Source: Anaerolineaceae bacterium (GTDB lineage Bacteria; Chloroflexota; Anaerolineae; Anaerolineales; Anaerolineaceae). Taken from it: a stretch of 64,000 nt of DNA. Both the position numbers and the translations under genes were made by a program. Below are positions 36,025 through 44,450 of this stretch, in pieces. The stretch spans positions 1 to 64,000 of the forward strand of contig WOYY01000025.1 of assembly GCA_011620555.1 (NCBI GenBank), given 5' to 3'. How positions within the stretch are numbered: the first letter of the stretch is position 1; each line of letters opens with the position of its first letter. Below the pieces are notes generated by a model. The model was not told the origin of the DNA. It saw only the letters and a program-made list of their open reading frames with translations, and ran no database searches.

Positions 36025-36141
36025 ATGACGATATTAATCCCGGATATAGAAACTTTATCGGTTGGTGCAGTAAAAAAGAGTTTAATTCAAACAGGTTACC
36101 TTGAACCATTTATATCTGAAAATGATAAACAGCATTCTTGA
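36025..36141 (+). CDS. Small hypothetical protein, 38 residues
   Basis: Reads MTILIPDIETLSVGAVKKSL... and ends QHS. It is preceded by CGGAGGATCT, a strong Shine-Dalgarno at 5-6 bases. I do not recognise it. It may be the surviving N-terminus of a longer gene lost from this AT-rich stretch, or a true small protein. Confidence 0.35.
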   Translation: MTILIPDIETLSVGAVKKSLIQTGYLEPFISENDKQHS

Positions 36142-36253
36142 GACGGCTGTGGAAACATCCAAGTTCACAAAAAGAAAGAAAAAAAGAAAATATTTTAGGA
36201 CGGGTAGCGGTTCAAGTTGAAGGGGGTTGAGAAAAGATACATTTAAAACCCTA

Positions 36254-36273
36254 TCCAATATTTAAATATTGGA
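36254..36273. repeat. Perfect 20-bp AT-rich palindrome
   Basis: TCCAATATTTAAATATTGGA reads the same on both strands. It sits 7 bases before a strong hairpin in the AT-rich patch beside tmRNA. It could be a protein-binding site or part of a mobile-element end. Confidence 0.7.
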
Positions 36274-36279
36274 AAGAGG

Positions 36280-36307
36280 CGGGTGGGTTCCGCTTGTAAC
36301 CCACCCG
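36280..36307. repeat. Perfect 10-bp-stem hairpin
   Basis: CGGGTGGGTT-ccgcttgt-AACCCACCCG, with no following T-run on either strand, so probably not a simple terminator. Confidence 0.7.
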
Positions 36308-36420
36308 GGATTTATCCTTTTGCTGCTTATCCTAAGCATAAAAAAACCCGCTTCATAAGTTGTAGTTTTCTAACTCACCCCACCTTTGACCCATCCCCCA
36401 TACACAAATCCCCATTCACC

Positions 36421-36456
36421 AACCCAAAAACCGCCTTGCTCAGGCGGTTTTGGGTT
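36421..36456 (-). terminator. Intrinsic terminator of tmRNA
   Basis: On the minus strand AACCCAAAACCGCC-tgagcaa-GGCGGTTTTTGGGTT forms a long stem with a T-run beginning inside it, just beyond the 3' end of tmRNA. Confidence 0.85.
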
Positions 36457-36460
36457 CTAG

Positions 36461-36857
36461 TGGAGATGGCGGGAATCGAACCCGCGTCCGAAAGATTCGA
36501 CCCTCGAATATCTACGAGTGTAGTTGGCCTATTGAATCTCGCTCCAGGTTAGCCAGCCAACGAGGCCGACCCTTTCGCCAGCCGTTAGGACCCGAAAGCC
36601 CTTCTTTCATGCATTTAACGGCATCCTGCATGGCATCCTGACTTTGTGTCGCCACACTCATGCCCGGCCAGGAAAACGGACGATGAGGGACGTGACCTCT
36701 TAGGAGATCAGAGCTCTTAGCTCACAGCTTAGGCTGCGAGGGGGAGAGCCGCGTATTCAGTGCGATTGGCACTTAATGGGTGTACTGAGTTAACGAGGTC
36801 GGTACCTCTCGACTCGCAATCCGGGACCAGCCTCTCCCGTCGAAGCCAGTCATCCCC
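36461..36857 (-). ncRNA. ssrA: tmRNA (SsrA), tag ANRTEYAALPLAA
   Basis: Rescues stalled ribosomes and tags nascent proteins for degradation. Seen on the minus strand: 5' GGGGATGACTGGCTTCGACGG, the near-universal tmRNA start, and a 3' T-arm GCGGGTTCGATTCCCGC with acceptor strand CATCTCC. The acceptor pairs GGGGATG with CATCTCC and keeps the G3-U70 type wobble used by alanyl-tRNA synthetase. The tag frame (36770-36729) reads ANRTEYAALPLAA then TAA, ending in the usual LAA. The genome gives A-CTA rather than A-CCA at the 3' end, so CCA is probably added after transcription. About 397 nt. Confidence 0.96.
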
Positions 36858-36869
36858 GAATGGACTCGT

Positions 36870-36875
36870 ATTATA
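36870..36875 (-). promoter_or_regulatory. -10 box of tmRNA
   Basis: Perfect TATAAT on the minus strand, 12 bases before the mature 5' end. No clear -35. Confidence 0.5.
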
Positions 36876-36900
36876 CACGAAAGCTGTTAACGCTGCATAA

Positions 36901-36930
36901 GAAAAAAGGCCGCTCCGGATGGGGCGGCCT
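36901..36930 (-). terminator. Intrinsic terminator of the sugar ABC operon
   Basis: On the minus strand AGGCCGC-cccatccgga-GCGGCCT followed by TTTTTC, 30 bases after the binding-protein stop. Confidence 0.85.
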
Positions 36931-36960
36931 CTGTCTTACTTGGGAACGCTACTGGTGAAA

Positions 36961-38319
36961 TTACTCAGCAGCAGGTTCGATCTGGGCCAACTGGTCGGCC
37001 AGAATGCCATTAGCGACCTCATTGAAGTCGGTCAAGGTGGTGGCAACGTCCAGGGTGGGATTATCAACAATGGCAGCCATCACGGCTTCGATTTCATCGC
37101 GGACGAAGTCATAGCCAGGAACGTTGGGTTCGGCAATACCATATTCGAGCATGTCGAATGCGGTGGCATAGGCCGGATTGGTAGCGAAGAAGTCGGTCAT
37201 CTGATCAGCAACACTCGCCCGAGTCGGGAAGTACATGCTGGCCTTCGCCCAAGCAGCCTGCGGATCGGGACTGGTGTAGTATTTCAACCAAATCCAGGCA
37301 GCCAACTGGCGTTCGGGGGTGGACTTCGGAATGCTGACGCTGGCGCCGTAGATGTTCTGAACGGGATCGCCGGTATGCGGCAGGGCAGCCACAGACCAAT
37401 TGAAGTTCGCGCCTTCAGCAACAGCGGTGTCATAGTAGGGCAGACCGGAGGATGAACCAACGGTGAAGAGCAGCTTGCCGGCGCCGAAATCGGTCTGGTC
37501 GCCGTAGGATTCGGTCACGAGTGTGGCACAACCATCGGCGAAGAGGCTCTGAACGAACTGCCAGGCTTCAATCGCAGCAGGATCATCGTAGGTGAACTGA
37601 TTGTCATCAACACTGAAGACATTGCCACCGAAAGCGAAGGTCCAGGAAGCGAAGCGGGAAGCATCAATTGAAAGTTCATAACCAATGCTGCCTTCAGCAG
37701 TTGCGCCGCTGTAGGGGGTGGTAGCTGCTGCGCAGGCCATTTCCTTGAATTCTTCAGGAGTGGCGGGAGGAGCATCATAACCCAACTCGTTCAGCCAGTC
37801 CATGTTGTAGTAAAGAACTTCCATGGAGCGGTTTGGCGGCAGACCCAAGCGGGCATTGCCAAAGGTCGGGTAAACGTCCTGAGCAAAGAAACCAGGGAAG
37901 AAATCATCCTGGTCTGCCTGGGGCATACCCCAGGTGGGGTCGTCAATAATCTCGTTCATGTCCCAAAGGGCATCAGCGAGTTGGTAGGTCGCGGCCTGGT
38001 TCTGATAGGCCACCACGACGTCCGGAACCTCAGGCGTATTGAGGATGGGGAGCATCTTGGTGAAGATATCACCATAACCGCCGGCGTATTCAGCCGTCAG
38101 CGTGATGCCGTATTCGTTGGTGGCGTTGAATTCATCAACAACCTTCAACAATTCGGTCTCACGGTCGCCACTATGCTGATGCCAGAAGGTGATTTCAGTT
38201 GCAGGAACGACTTTTGACCAATCTACGGTGTCCGTTCCGCCACCAGTCTGCTGGCAAGCAGCTAGAATCATTGCAGAGATGATGACCACTGCAAAGATCC
38301 AATAACTGTGCTTCTTCAT
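36961..38319 (-). CDS. Sugar ABC transporter substrate-binding lipoprotein
   Basis: 452-residue family-1 (UgpB/MalE-like) binding protein. Seen: signal peptide with lipobox ILAACQQ, the start EITFWHQHSGDRETELLKVVDEFN typical of carbohydrate or glycerol-phosphate binders, and a C-terminal lobe with SIPKSTPERQLAAWIWLKYY. The mature protein would be tethered by Cys21. It is the last gene of the operon after two permeases; the ATPase is not encoded here, so a shared MsmK/UgpC-type ATPase elsewhere is likely. Shine-Dalgarno GGAGG is clear. Ligand unknown. Confidence 0.93.
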   Translation of the reverse strand: MKKHSYWIFAVVIISAMILAACQQTGGGTDTVDWSKVVPATEITFWHQHSGDRETELLKVVDEFNATNEYGITLTAEYAGGYGDIFTKMLPILNTPEVPDVVVAYQNQAATYQLADALWDMNEIIDDPTWGMPQADQDDFFPGFFAQDVYPTFGNARLGLPPNRSMEVLYYNMDWLNELGYDAPPATPEEFKEMACAAATTPYSGATAEGSIGYELSIDASRFASWTFAFGGNVFSVDDNQFTYDDPAAIEAWQFVQSLFADGCATLVTESYGDQTDFGAGKLLFTVGSSSGLPYYDTAVAEGANFNWSVAALPHTGDPVQNIYGASVSIPKSTPERQLAAWIWLKYYTSPDPQAAWAKASMYFPTRASVADQMTDFFATNPAYATAFDMLEYGIAEPNVPGYDFVRDEIEAVMAAIVDNPTLDVATTLTDFNEVANGILADQLAQIEPAAE

Positions 38320-38423
38320 ATCTTATGCCTCCGTTAATAGGATTGAATAGAGAGAAATTTGATAAACGCGGCCAAAATCAGCCCCGTGATATCTATGTGA
38401 GTAAATAGGCATCAGGACAGAAA

Positions 38424-39314
38424 TTATCCTTTCAAACCTGTTGTTGCAATTCCTTCGGTGAATTGCTTCTGAGTGATGAAATAAATGACCAAAATCGGGA
38501 GCAGCGAAATCACCGCGCCCGCCATCAACAAGTGAGTCTGCGGGCCTGCTTCCTGAACAAAGGTCCACAGGCCGACCATCATCGGGCGCCAGGTGTCATT
38601 TGTGGTGACCAGCAGCGGCCAGGTAAAAGCGTTCCAGGAAGCCGTAAACCCAAAGAGGAGCACAGTCATAATGGGCGCCTTGCTGATCGGCAGAACAATC
38701 TGAACCAGAAAGCGGGTGTGATCACAGCCATCAATCCTGGCCGCATCCCAAAGGTCCTTGGGCACCTGAGAAAAAAACTGTTTGAGGAGGAAGATGCTGA
38801 AAGCATTGGCGATGAAAGGGACGGTCAAAGCCCAATAGGTGTTCAGCCAGGTGCCTCCCGGAAGCGGAACGATTGCGCCGCGGATCATCAGGAAGTTTGG
38901 GATCCAGGTGACCGATTCGGGCATCATCATCGTCGCCAGGAACAAACCGAAAATCAGGTCACGCCCTTTGAATTCTATCCGGCCAAAAGCGTAACCGGCT
39001 AAAATTGAGGTCACCAGCAAACCCGCCAGGGTGCCGACTGTAACGAGGACGCTGTTGATGAAATACTCCCCAAATTTTGCCGTGCTCCAGGCTTGCACAA
39101 AATTTTGAAATTGGGGAACCCTGGGAACAAGCTGGCGGTTGATCGTTTCACCCAGAGACATCAGGGAGGTTGAAATCATCCAAAAGAAGGGGAAAATAGC
39201 GACCAAAGCGCCAAAGATCAAGACGATATAAATCAGTATTCGACCAATAATCCTTCCGGCCTGACCTTTATGGCTGACGGAACGAGTCGAGACTGAACCA
39301 GAAAGGTTAGCCAT
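38424..39314 (-). CDS. ABC sugar permease, MalG type
   Basis: 296-residue inner-membrane permease with six transmembrane helices. Seen: the EAA loop DAARIDGCDHTRFLVQIVLPISKA, which contacts the ATPase, and the C-terminal ITQKQFTEGIATTGLKG characteristic of the MalG branch. Overlaps the upstream MalF-type gene by 8 bases, and the binding protein follows after 104 bases. Confidence 0.94.
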   Translation of the reverse strand: MANLSGSVSTRSVSHKGQAGRIIGRILIYIVLIFGALVAIFPFFWMISTSLMSLGETINRQLVPRVPQFQNFVQAWSTAKFGEYFINSVLVTVGTLAGLLVTSILAGYAFGRIEFKGRDLIFGLFLATMMMPESVTWIPNFLMIRGAIVPLPGGTWLNTYWALTVPFIANAFSIFLLKQFFSQVPKDLWDAARIDGCDHTRFLVQIVLPISKAPIMTVLLFGFTASWNAFTWPLLVTTNDTWRPMMVGLWTFVQEAGPQTHLLMAGAVISLLPILVIYFITQKQFTEGIATTGLKG

Positions 39315-40476
39315 AGAAAACCCTCTCTCCCATGATCTTGTTCTGCACGAGGGTCAATCCCAGGATCACGAGGAACAGGACAATCGCCTGAGACGTTGCA
39401 ACGCCATACATATTTGCTTTATAGAATGAATCAAAGATCCGGATGCTTGCAGTAATCACCGAATCCTGAGCAGAGGGCACCCGAAGCACATAGATATGAT
39501 TGAAAGCCTTGAAGGTGCCGATGAATGCCACTAGGGAAAGGTAAAAAGTGACAGGTGAAAGCAGGGGCATGGTGATATAACGGAACATGTGGAACCGGTT
39601 TGCCCCGTCAATCTCAGCCGCTTCATACACTTCCTGCGGAATGTTGCCGAGGCCCGCCAGGAAAATGACCGCATTGTAACCCACATAGGTCCAAATGCCA
39701 AAAAGTATGATCGTAACCAGCGCCAGACTGGGGCCTGCCAGGAAGCCCTGCAGGTTCAAACCGAGCAATTCGGATACCGGGTTGGGTTCAAACCGCCACT
39801 TCAAGGGGTCCATACCGAAAAAACCCACCACCATATTGGCGATGGATGTCTCTCTTGAACTGAAAATGATCTGGAAAACCACAGCGGTGGAAACAGTGGG
39901 CGTGATGTAGGGTAAAAAGTAGATCATTCGGAAGATCTCTTTGCCCTTGATATTCTGGAAGAGAATATAGGCCAGGACCATCCCCAGGATGATCTCGAGG
40001 GGGACAGTCCCCAGAGCATAGTAAAGCGTGATAATCAAAGAATTGAGAAAGTTCGAGTTTCCTGCGGCGATCATCCGTCCCCAGCCCGAAGTCAGCACGA
40101 ATCCGCCAGCGATCAGGATCACAGACGCAAGCAGCCGGGCCGGAAAGCCGCCGGCCTTGACCGACCGAAAGGCTTTATTCCAAACATTGTAAGCTAGGAC
40201 AAACAGCCCGATCCCGGCCAAGAACATCAGAAAACCGGTGAGATCTCCAAAGATGTCAAAATAATGTCCCAGTCCCACAAAGCTGCCGCGTCGAACGCGC
40301 CAGTTGAACATGCTCATGTAGAAAGAATATACGATGGGAAAAAGACCAAACAGGAAAATAATGATAAATGCCGGCAGGATGTATAGGAATCCAGTTCTTT
40401 GCTCCCGCTGCTTCAGCCACTTAATGCCTCGCTGCGGTTTCGTGGACTCCCCCAGCGGTGACGTTGTTCTTGCCAA
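39307..40476 (-). CDS. ABC sugar permease, MalF type
   Basis: 389-residue permease, first gene of the operon. Seen: N-terminal TGFLYILPAFIIIFLFGLFPIVYSFYMS, the EAA loop EAAEIDGANRFHMFRYITMPLLSP, and about eight hydrophobic segments, two more than the basic six, from an extra pair at about 80-140. Its promoter is strong and overlapped by an operator-like palindrome (see next entries). Confidence 0.93.
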   Translation of the reverse strand: MARTTSPLGESTKPQRGIKWLKQREQRTGFLYILPAFIIIFLFGLFPIVYSFYMSMFNWRVRRGSFVGLGHYFDIFGDLTGFLMFLAGIGLFVLAYNVWNKAFRSVKAGGFPARLLASVILIAGGFVLTSGWGRMIAAGNSNFLNSLIITLYYALGTVPLEIILGMVLAYILFQNIKGKEIFRMIYFLPYITPTVSTAVVFQIIFSSRETSIANMVVGFFGMDPLKWRFEPNPVSELLGLNLQGFLAGPSLALVTIILFGIWTYVGYNAVIFLAGLGNIPQEVYEAAEIDGANRFHMFRYITMPLLSPVTFYLSLVAFIGTFKAFNHIYVLRVPSAQDSVITASIRIFDSFYKANMYGVATSQAIVLFLVILGLTLVQNKIMGERVFYG

Positions 40477-40532
40477 GTTCTTCTCCTAGGAAAACCATTA
40501 AGATGTTTCAGGGACTTCGCAACTACCCCTTT

Positions 40533-40561
40533 ATTATAAACAAGGAATCATTCAATGGCAA
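40533..40561 (-). promoter_or_regulatory. Promoter of the sugar ABC operon
   Basis: On the minus strand TTGCCA (40561-40556), a 17-base spacer, and TATAAT (40538-40533). This is the best -35/-10 pair I found in the window. Confidence 0.75.
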
Positions 40562-40578
40562 AGGTTTCCGAAACATTT
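40560..40578. promoter_or_regulatory. LacI-type operator-like palindrome
   Basis: AAAGGTTTCCGAAACATTT is a 19-bp inverted repeat around one central base with one mismatch. It touches the upstream edge of the -35 box. A second, poorer copy (AGATGTTTCAGGGACTTC) lies at 40501-40518, beyond the predicted start site. The shape suits a LacI-family regulator; none is encoded here. Confidence 0.5.
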
Positions 40579-40590
40579 AAGATATATTAA

Positions 40591-41631
40591 TCACTCTTTA
40601 ACCCCGGACACATACCCGAGAATGGTCGTCGGATATTCGTCCGTTACCATCAGAAAGCCCTCTCCCATCCGCACCAAACCCTCCCAATTGAACGATTCTT
40701 CGCTATCCAATTGAAGGTAAATGGGCGCAACGTCTAATAAAACGATGCCGCTTGCTGTGACCTGCATCTCAACAATTCGCTCAACCTGCTCCGCGGTCTG
40801 GTGGGTTTGGCCGATGCCATAGCTCAGAGCAATCTGGTCATCACCAGACTTGAGCTTGGTGTCGCCCGGGTAAAAATAATTGAACGCCCAAAAAGAGCCA
40901 TCTTCAGCCGCTGCCGCCGCGTCCGTCACCCGGTATTCAATGCTCGGGAATTCAACCGTGCCCAGGGGAGTCAGGTCCAGATCGAAGACATGGGCAAGCG
41001 GCTCGGGGTTCACATGGATGCCGTTAGCTTCATAAAAAGTATAAACTTTTTCCCCGAAGATCACGATCGTCTCGTCCGTCAGATTGCTCAGGTCCGCTTG
41101 AGGCGGGATTTCCTGCCGCGATTCGGGATCCAGCACGATTTTAGAGCAGTCCTCCGAGACTGCGCCCCTTAAGATGTAGCCCAGCATGCCGCCGGACTGC
41201 CGGGTTTCCACCGTGACGTAAACCACATCCTGATCGAAAGCGATCGCCTCAAAACCTTCGAAGCCGCTCAAGGCCTTCGGCAGACCGGCCGTGTCAAACA
41301 CAATCTGTTCAGGGTTGATGGGCGCCGCTGACACGCCGTCCAAATAAGCGCTGAGGGTGGCCTTGTCAATCGAAAACACCCTGCCCACCCCATCCACCTG
41401 GAACTGGTCGGGGAATTGGGGCAGCAGGATCAGCTGATCCCCGCACCAGGCCATCCCTGAGACCTCCGCCTGCGAGAATGCCACCGGGCCTGAGAGTGCA
41501 ATCTGGGTGACGGGCTGTTCGGCAATCGTGGCAAGACTAACAGCTTCCGGCGTCTGACCGACCTGGCAGCCGGAAAGTAACATCAGTCCAATGGCGCCAA
41601 TCAACAAGATAGAAAAGTTTTTGTTTTTCAT
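40591..41631 (-). CDS. Extracytoplasmic lipoprotein, possible esterase-like phytase fold
   Basis: About 346 residues with lipobox LMLLSGC. The mature part alternates short beta strands with motifs such as GFEGFEAIAFDQDVVYVTVE and NWEGLVRMGEGFLMVTDEYP. This pattern is seen in esterase-like phytase/beta-propeller proteins, and the assignment is tentative. The track starts at 41649; I prefer Met7 (MKNKNFSILL) because AGGGTC lies at a suitable distance. It follows the nuclease-like lipoprotein gene by 49 bases and is probably co-transcribed. Confidence 0.65.
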   Translation of the reverse strand: MKNKNFSILLIGAIGLMLLSGCQVGQTPEAVSLATIAEQPVTQIALSGPVAFSQAEVSGMAWCGDQLILLPQFPDQFQVDGVGRVFSIDKATLSAYLDGVSAAPINPEQIVFDTAGLPKALSGFEGFEAIAFDQDVVYVTVETRQSGGMLGYILRGAVSEDCSKIVLDPESRQEIPPQADLSNLTDETIVIFGEKVYTFYEANGIHVNPEPLAHVFDLDLTPLGTVEFPSIEYRVTDAAAAAEDGSFWAFNYFYPGDTKLKSGDDQIALSYGIGQTHQTAEQVERIVEMQVTASGIVLLDVAPIYLQLDSEESFNWEGLVRMGEGFLMVTDEYPTTILGYVSGVKE

Positions 41632-41680
41632 CATGACCCTGACTCTCATTCTCGGCTTTTAGCCAAATGACTCACAGGCC

Positions 41681-43501
41681 TCAATTCAAGTCAAATACGG
41701 CTGTGACCGGGTCATGGTCGCTGAAGCGGCTTTGATAGTCAAATTCGCTGTTGATATGCAGGACATCGTATTCAACCAGCTTCTCCAGCATCTGCGCGCT
41801 GACCAGGATCTGGTCCAGGGTTTGGCTGTTGCCGTCATAGATGTAGGAATACTGCTCCTCAACGGGCAGCATATTGACCAGGTCGGTCAGAATATCACCC
41901 TGCAGCAGCTCAAGCGGGGCAGAAAACTGGAAATCGTTCAGGTCGCCCATCACGACGATGTTCGCCTCGGGGTCCACAGCCAGCATCTCTGCCACGAAGT
42001 CATGCACAACCTGGGCCTGGAGCAGGCGCTGGGTTTCTGAAGTCAGCACCGGCGGCTGTTCATCGCCAAACAAAGCCGAATCGCCGCCCTTGGAATTGAA
42101 GTGATTATTGATCACATAGAGCGTCTGGCCATTGACCTCCAAGGTCACCACCAGGGGCTTGCGGCTGTCGCCAAAGGCTGCATTGGTCGGATCAATCCGG
42201 CCGGGGTTGAGCGAAAGAGCCAGTTCCCCATCCACATCCAAAACCTCGGTAGCCGTCCGCGCGTCGCCTTCCACACCCTCTGCCAGAATGATCCCCCGGT
42301 CCAGGCGGTAGATAAAGCCCACCCGGATATTCCCGCCCGGCACGCCGCCATCCCGATTGAGTTCGGGGTCAATATCCACAAAGCCATATTCGGGGCCGCC
42401 CACGGCCAGAATGGCGTCAATAATGGCTTGATAGGTGCCGTCCGCTGAAAGCGACTGGGTGCTGGTACTGCCATCCTCATCCTGAATTTCCTGAAAGCCA
42501 ATGATGTCGGGTGAAGCCATCCGATTGACGATCTGGTCGGCCAGGACCTCCGCCCGGCCCGGGTCCTTGCCGGACATATTCAGGATGTTGTAATCCGCGA
42601 TCCGGATCTGCCCCGCGCCGACCGGAGCCAGCGGGCCTTCCGGTGCCAGTCCGGCCGAAGTGAAGCTCACCTTTTGGGTCGCCTGCAGTTTGTAATTGCC
42701 ATAGGTGTAATCCAGCACGCCGACAATCGGGCCGTCCGCCCTGTCGCCCGTGGTCACAAAGGGGATCTGCCGCATGCCATCATCGAGGATGATGCGCTCG
42801 GGGTTGAAATCATCCGCCTGGATGACCAGGCCGCCCCGCGGCGTCATCACGCCGGCATGGGCGCCGTTATCGCCCACTACCGCGATCTCCTTATATTGGC
42901 TGGTCCCTGAAACCGCGACCGCGTCGTCCACCTGGACGCGCATCCCTTCGAGACTCTCATAAAAGTCAATCCCGTCATTCTCAGGGTCAAAGACATTCGA
43001 TTGGCTGATCGAGCCATCAGCGTCATCTTCAATGACCTCCGAAGGCGGCATCCGCCCGCCCTCGCCGATGATAACCGGCTCAGGGAGTTCGTTCTCACTT
43101 GAGAGCACTTCGATGTAGGGATTTTCCAGTTGGGTGATGGTCAGTGAGGTGGACCCCACACCGCCCGGGTTCATTTCTTCCACCACAGCGTTGATCAGCA
43201 CTTCATCCCCGGCCTTCACGCCGGGAACAAGCGATTTATAAACAAATATGCCTTCCGAGGTCGCCGGGTCATCATCCGGATTAGGATCTTGCATATAGAA
43301 ACCATCCGCCCGAATGGCGGTCACGATCCCGTGGACGTTATAGACCGGGTGGTTCTTCAAAGGGGAGAAATGCCCGGCCCCCTGAATTTCGCTGATCTTC
43401 TCCCCTTCCGGCAGCGGCGTGGCTGGGGTCAGCCCAGCGCAACCGGCAAGGATCAAAACCGGAAGGATAAGAACGCTGAGGATTCTGGGCAATTTGGTCA
43501 T
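41681..43501 (-). CDS. Secreted lipoprotein with OB-like domain and endonuclease/exonuclease/phosphatase domain
   Basis: 606 residues. Seen: signal peptide with lipobox LILAGC, an OB-fold-like region (about 40-110: HPVYNVHGIVTAIRADGFYMQDP), then an EEP-superfamily catalytic domain (about 315-605) with IADYNILNMSG, DIIGFQEIQDEDG, VINNHFNSKGGD, VVMGDLNDFQFS and SDHDPVTAVFDLN. The arrangement matches extracellular nucleases such as ExeM/NucH relatives. Inference: extracellular DNA or nucleotide degradation, perhaps for phosphate. Start at 43501 (MTKLPRILSV) is set by AAGGA 9 bases upstream. Confidence 0.88.
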   Translation of the reverse strand: MTKLPRILSVLILPVLILAGCAGLTPATPLPEGEKISEIQGAGHFSPLKNHPVYNVHGIVTAIRADGFYMQDPNPDDDPATSEGIFVYKSLVPGVKAGDEVLINAVVEEMNPGGVGSTSLTITQLENPYIEVLSSENELPEPVIIGEGGRMPPSEVIEDDADGSISQSNVFDPENDGIDFYESLEGMRVQVDDAVAVSGTSQYKEIAVVGDNGAHAGVMTPRGGLVIQADDFNPERIILDDGMRQIPFVTTGDRADGPIVGVLDYTYGNYKLQATQKVSFTSAGLAPEGPLAPVGAGQIRIADYNILNMSGKDPGRAEVLADQIVNRMASPDIIGFQEIQDEDGSTSTQSLSADGTYQAIIDAILAVGGPEYGFVDIDPELNRDGGVPGGNIRVGFIYRLDRGIILAEGVEGDARTATEVLDVDGELALSLNPGRIDPTNAAFGDSRKPLVVTLEVNGQTLYVINNHFNSKGGDSALFGDEQPPVLTSETQRLLQAQVVHDFVAEMLAVDPEANIVVMGDLNDFQFSAPLELLQGDILTDLVNMLPVEEQYSYIYDGNSQTLDQILVSAQMLEKLVEYDVLHINSEFDYQSRFSDHDPVTAVFDLN

Positions 43502-43650
43502 GAATTCCATTCCTTCTGCTGCAATTGACTCATTTTCTGTGGTGGTGGTTTTTAGTTCAATGCGTCCATTATATCCCATCCAAAACCAGGGAGCTTGCCC
43601 GCCCCTGAATTTCAGGCCCAGGCCCCGGAGATTTGCAGTAAAATGGAGAT

Positions 43651-44352
43651 ATGGAGCTACGGATTGCAGTTGCGAAGATCAATAACGCTTTTTCGGCCAA
43701 AAGCGGTGATACCGTCGAGATCATCGAGCGGCCCAATGGCGGGCTTTCGGCCGTCCTGGCCGATGGCCAGATCAACGGCCAAAGCAACAAGGGCATCTCC
43801 ACCATGGTCGGTCACCGCGTGATTGGCAACATCAGCGAAGGCGTGCGGGATGGCTCCGCTATCCGGGCCGTTTCCAGCCGGATCTACGCCGAACACAACG
43901 GGCATGTCCAGGCGGACCTGATCGTGATCAGTGCCGACATGCAATCCAACACGATCCTGGTTTCCAAGAATTCGCCCGTCCCGGTCTTCGTCGTCAGCGA
44001 AGATAAGGTGGACTGCCTCACAACGGAAAGCGAACCGATCGGCCTGCGCGCGGATAGTACGCCCGCCATCGTGGAACTGCCGATCCATCCCGGCCTGGTC
44101 GTGGTCGCCTTTTCCGATGGCATCTACCACGCCGGCCAGCAGTCCCAGCTCAGCTTTGAAATCTCAACCGCCCTCGAATCCTTCCTGGAGGAACAGGAAC
44201 CCACAGCTCAGGAAATCGCCGATTTTCTGCTCAATCAGGCCATCCGCATGGATAACAACCGGCCGCAGGATGATATGAGCGTGGTCGTGATGGCCGTTTC
44301 CTACCAATCCCCGGACCAGATCCGGCGGATGAATGTGACCATGACGCTTTAA
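43651..44352 (+). CDS. Stand-alone SpoIIE/PP2C-type phosphatase domain
   Basis: 233 residues with no sensor domain. Seen: VLADGQINGQSNKGISTMVGHRV, in the place of the usual Asp-Gly-x-Gly metal site, VVVAFSDGIYHAG and NRPQDDMSVVVMAV, the last two being clear PP2C motifs. It lacks the GGDFYD motif of the large phosphatase upstream in the window. No STAS or HATPase gene is adjacent, so its substrate is unknown. Shine-Dalgarno ATGGAGAT overlaps the start region. Confidence 0.82.
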   Translation: MELRIAVAKINNAFSAKSGDTVEIIERPNGGLSAVLADGQINGQSNKGISTMVGHRVIGNISEGVRDGSAIRAVSSRIYAEHNGHVQADLIVISADMQSNTILVSKNSPVPVFVVSEDKVDCLTTESEPIGLRADSTPAIVELPIHPGLVVVAFSDGIYHAGQQSQLSFEISTALESFLEEQEPTAQEIADFLLNQAIRMDNNRPQDDMSVVVMAVSYQSPDQIRRMNVTMTL

Positions 44353-44408
44353 CATTTTTCCTGTCCCAATTTCCCAATTTCAAATCAAGTTACGATAAAA
44401 TAATCTCA

Positions 44409-44422
44409 GCGTCAAATGACGC
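44409..44422. promoter_or_regulatory. Palindrome before the threonine dehydrogenase gene
   Basis: GCGTCA-aa-TGACGC, 28 bases before the start codon. Possible operator. Confidence 0.35.
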
Positions 44423-44450
44423 GCTCTCACCATCACCTTAGGAGGAACCT

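Larger units (their letters stand above)
35418..36460 (+). other. AT-rich, gene-poor stretch ending at tmRNA
   Basis: About 1 kb with no convincing long gene. It holds one short ORF with a good ribosome binding site (36025-36141), a 20-bp palindrome, a strong hairpin, and the tmRNA terminator. The 60-residue track ORF at 35461 lacks a ribosome binding site and is not supported. It lies directly beyond the 3' end of tmRNA, a frequent integration point, so it may be an eroded element. Confidence 0.5.

Noticed and set aside
36283-36641. Track ORFs over the tmRNA 3' region
   Set aside because: They lie antisense to tmRNA and its terminator. The MAGIEPASERFDPR-like peptide is the well-known false translation of a tRNA-like T-arm.
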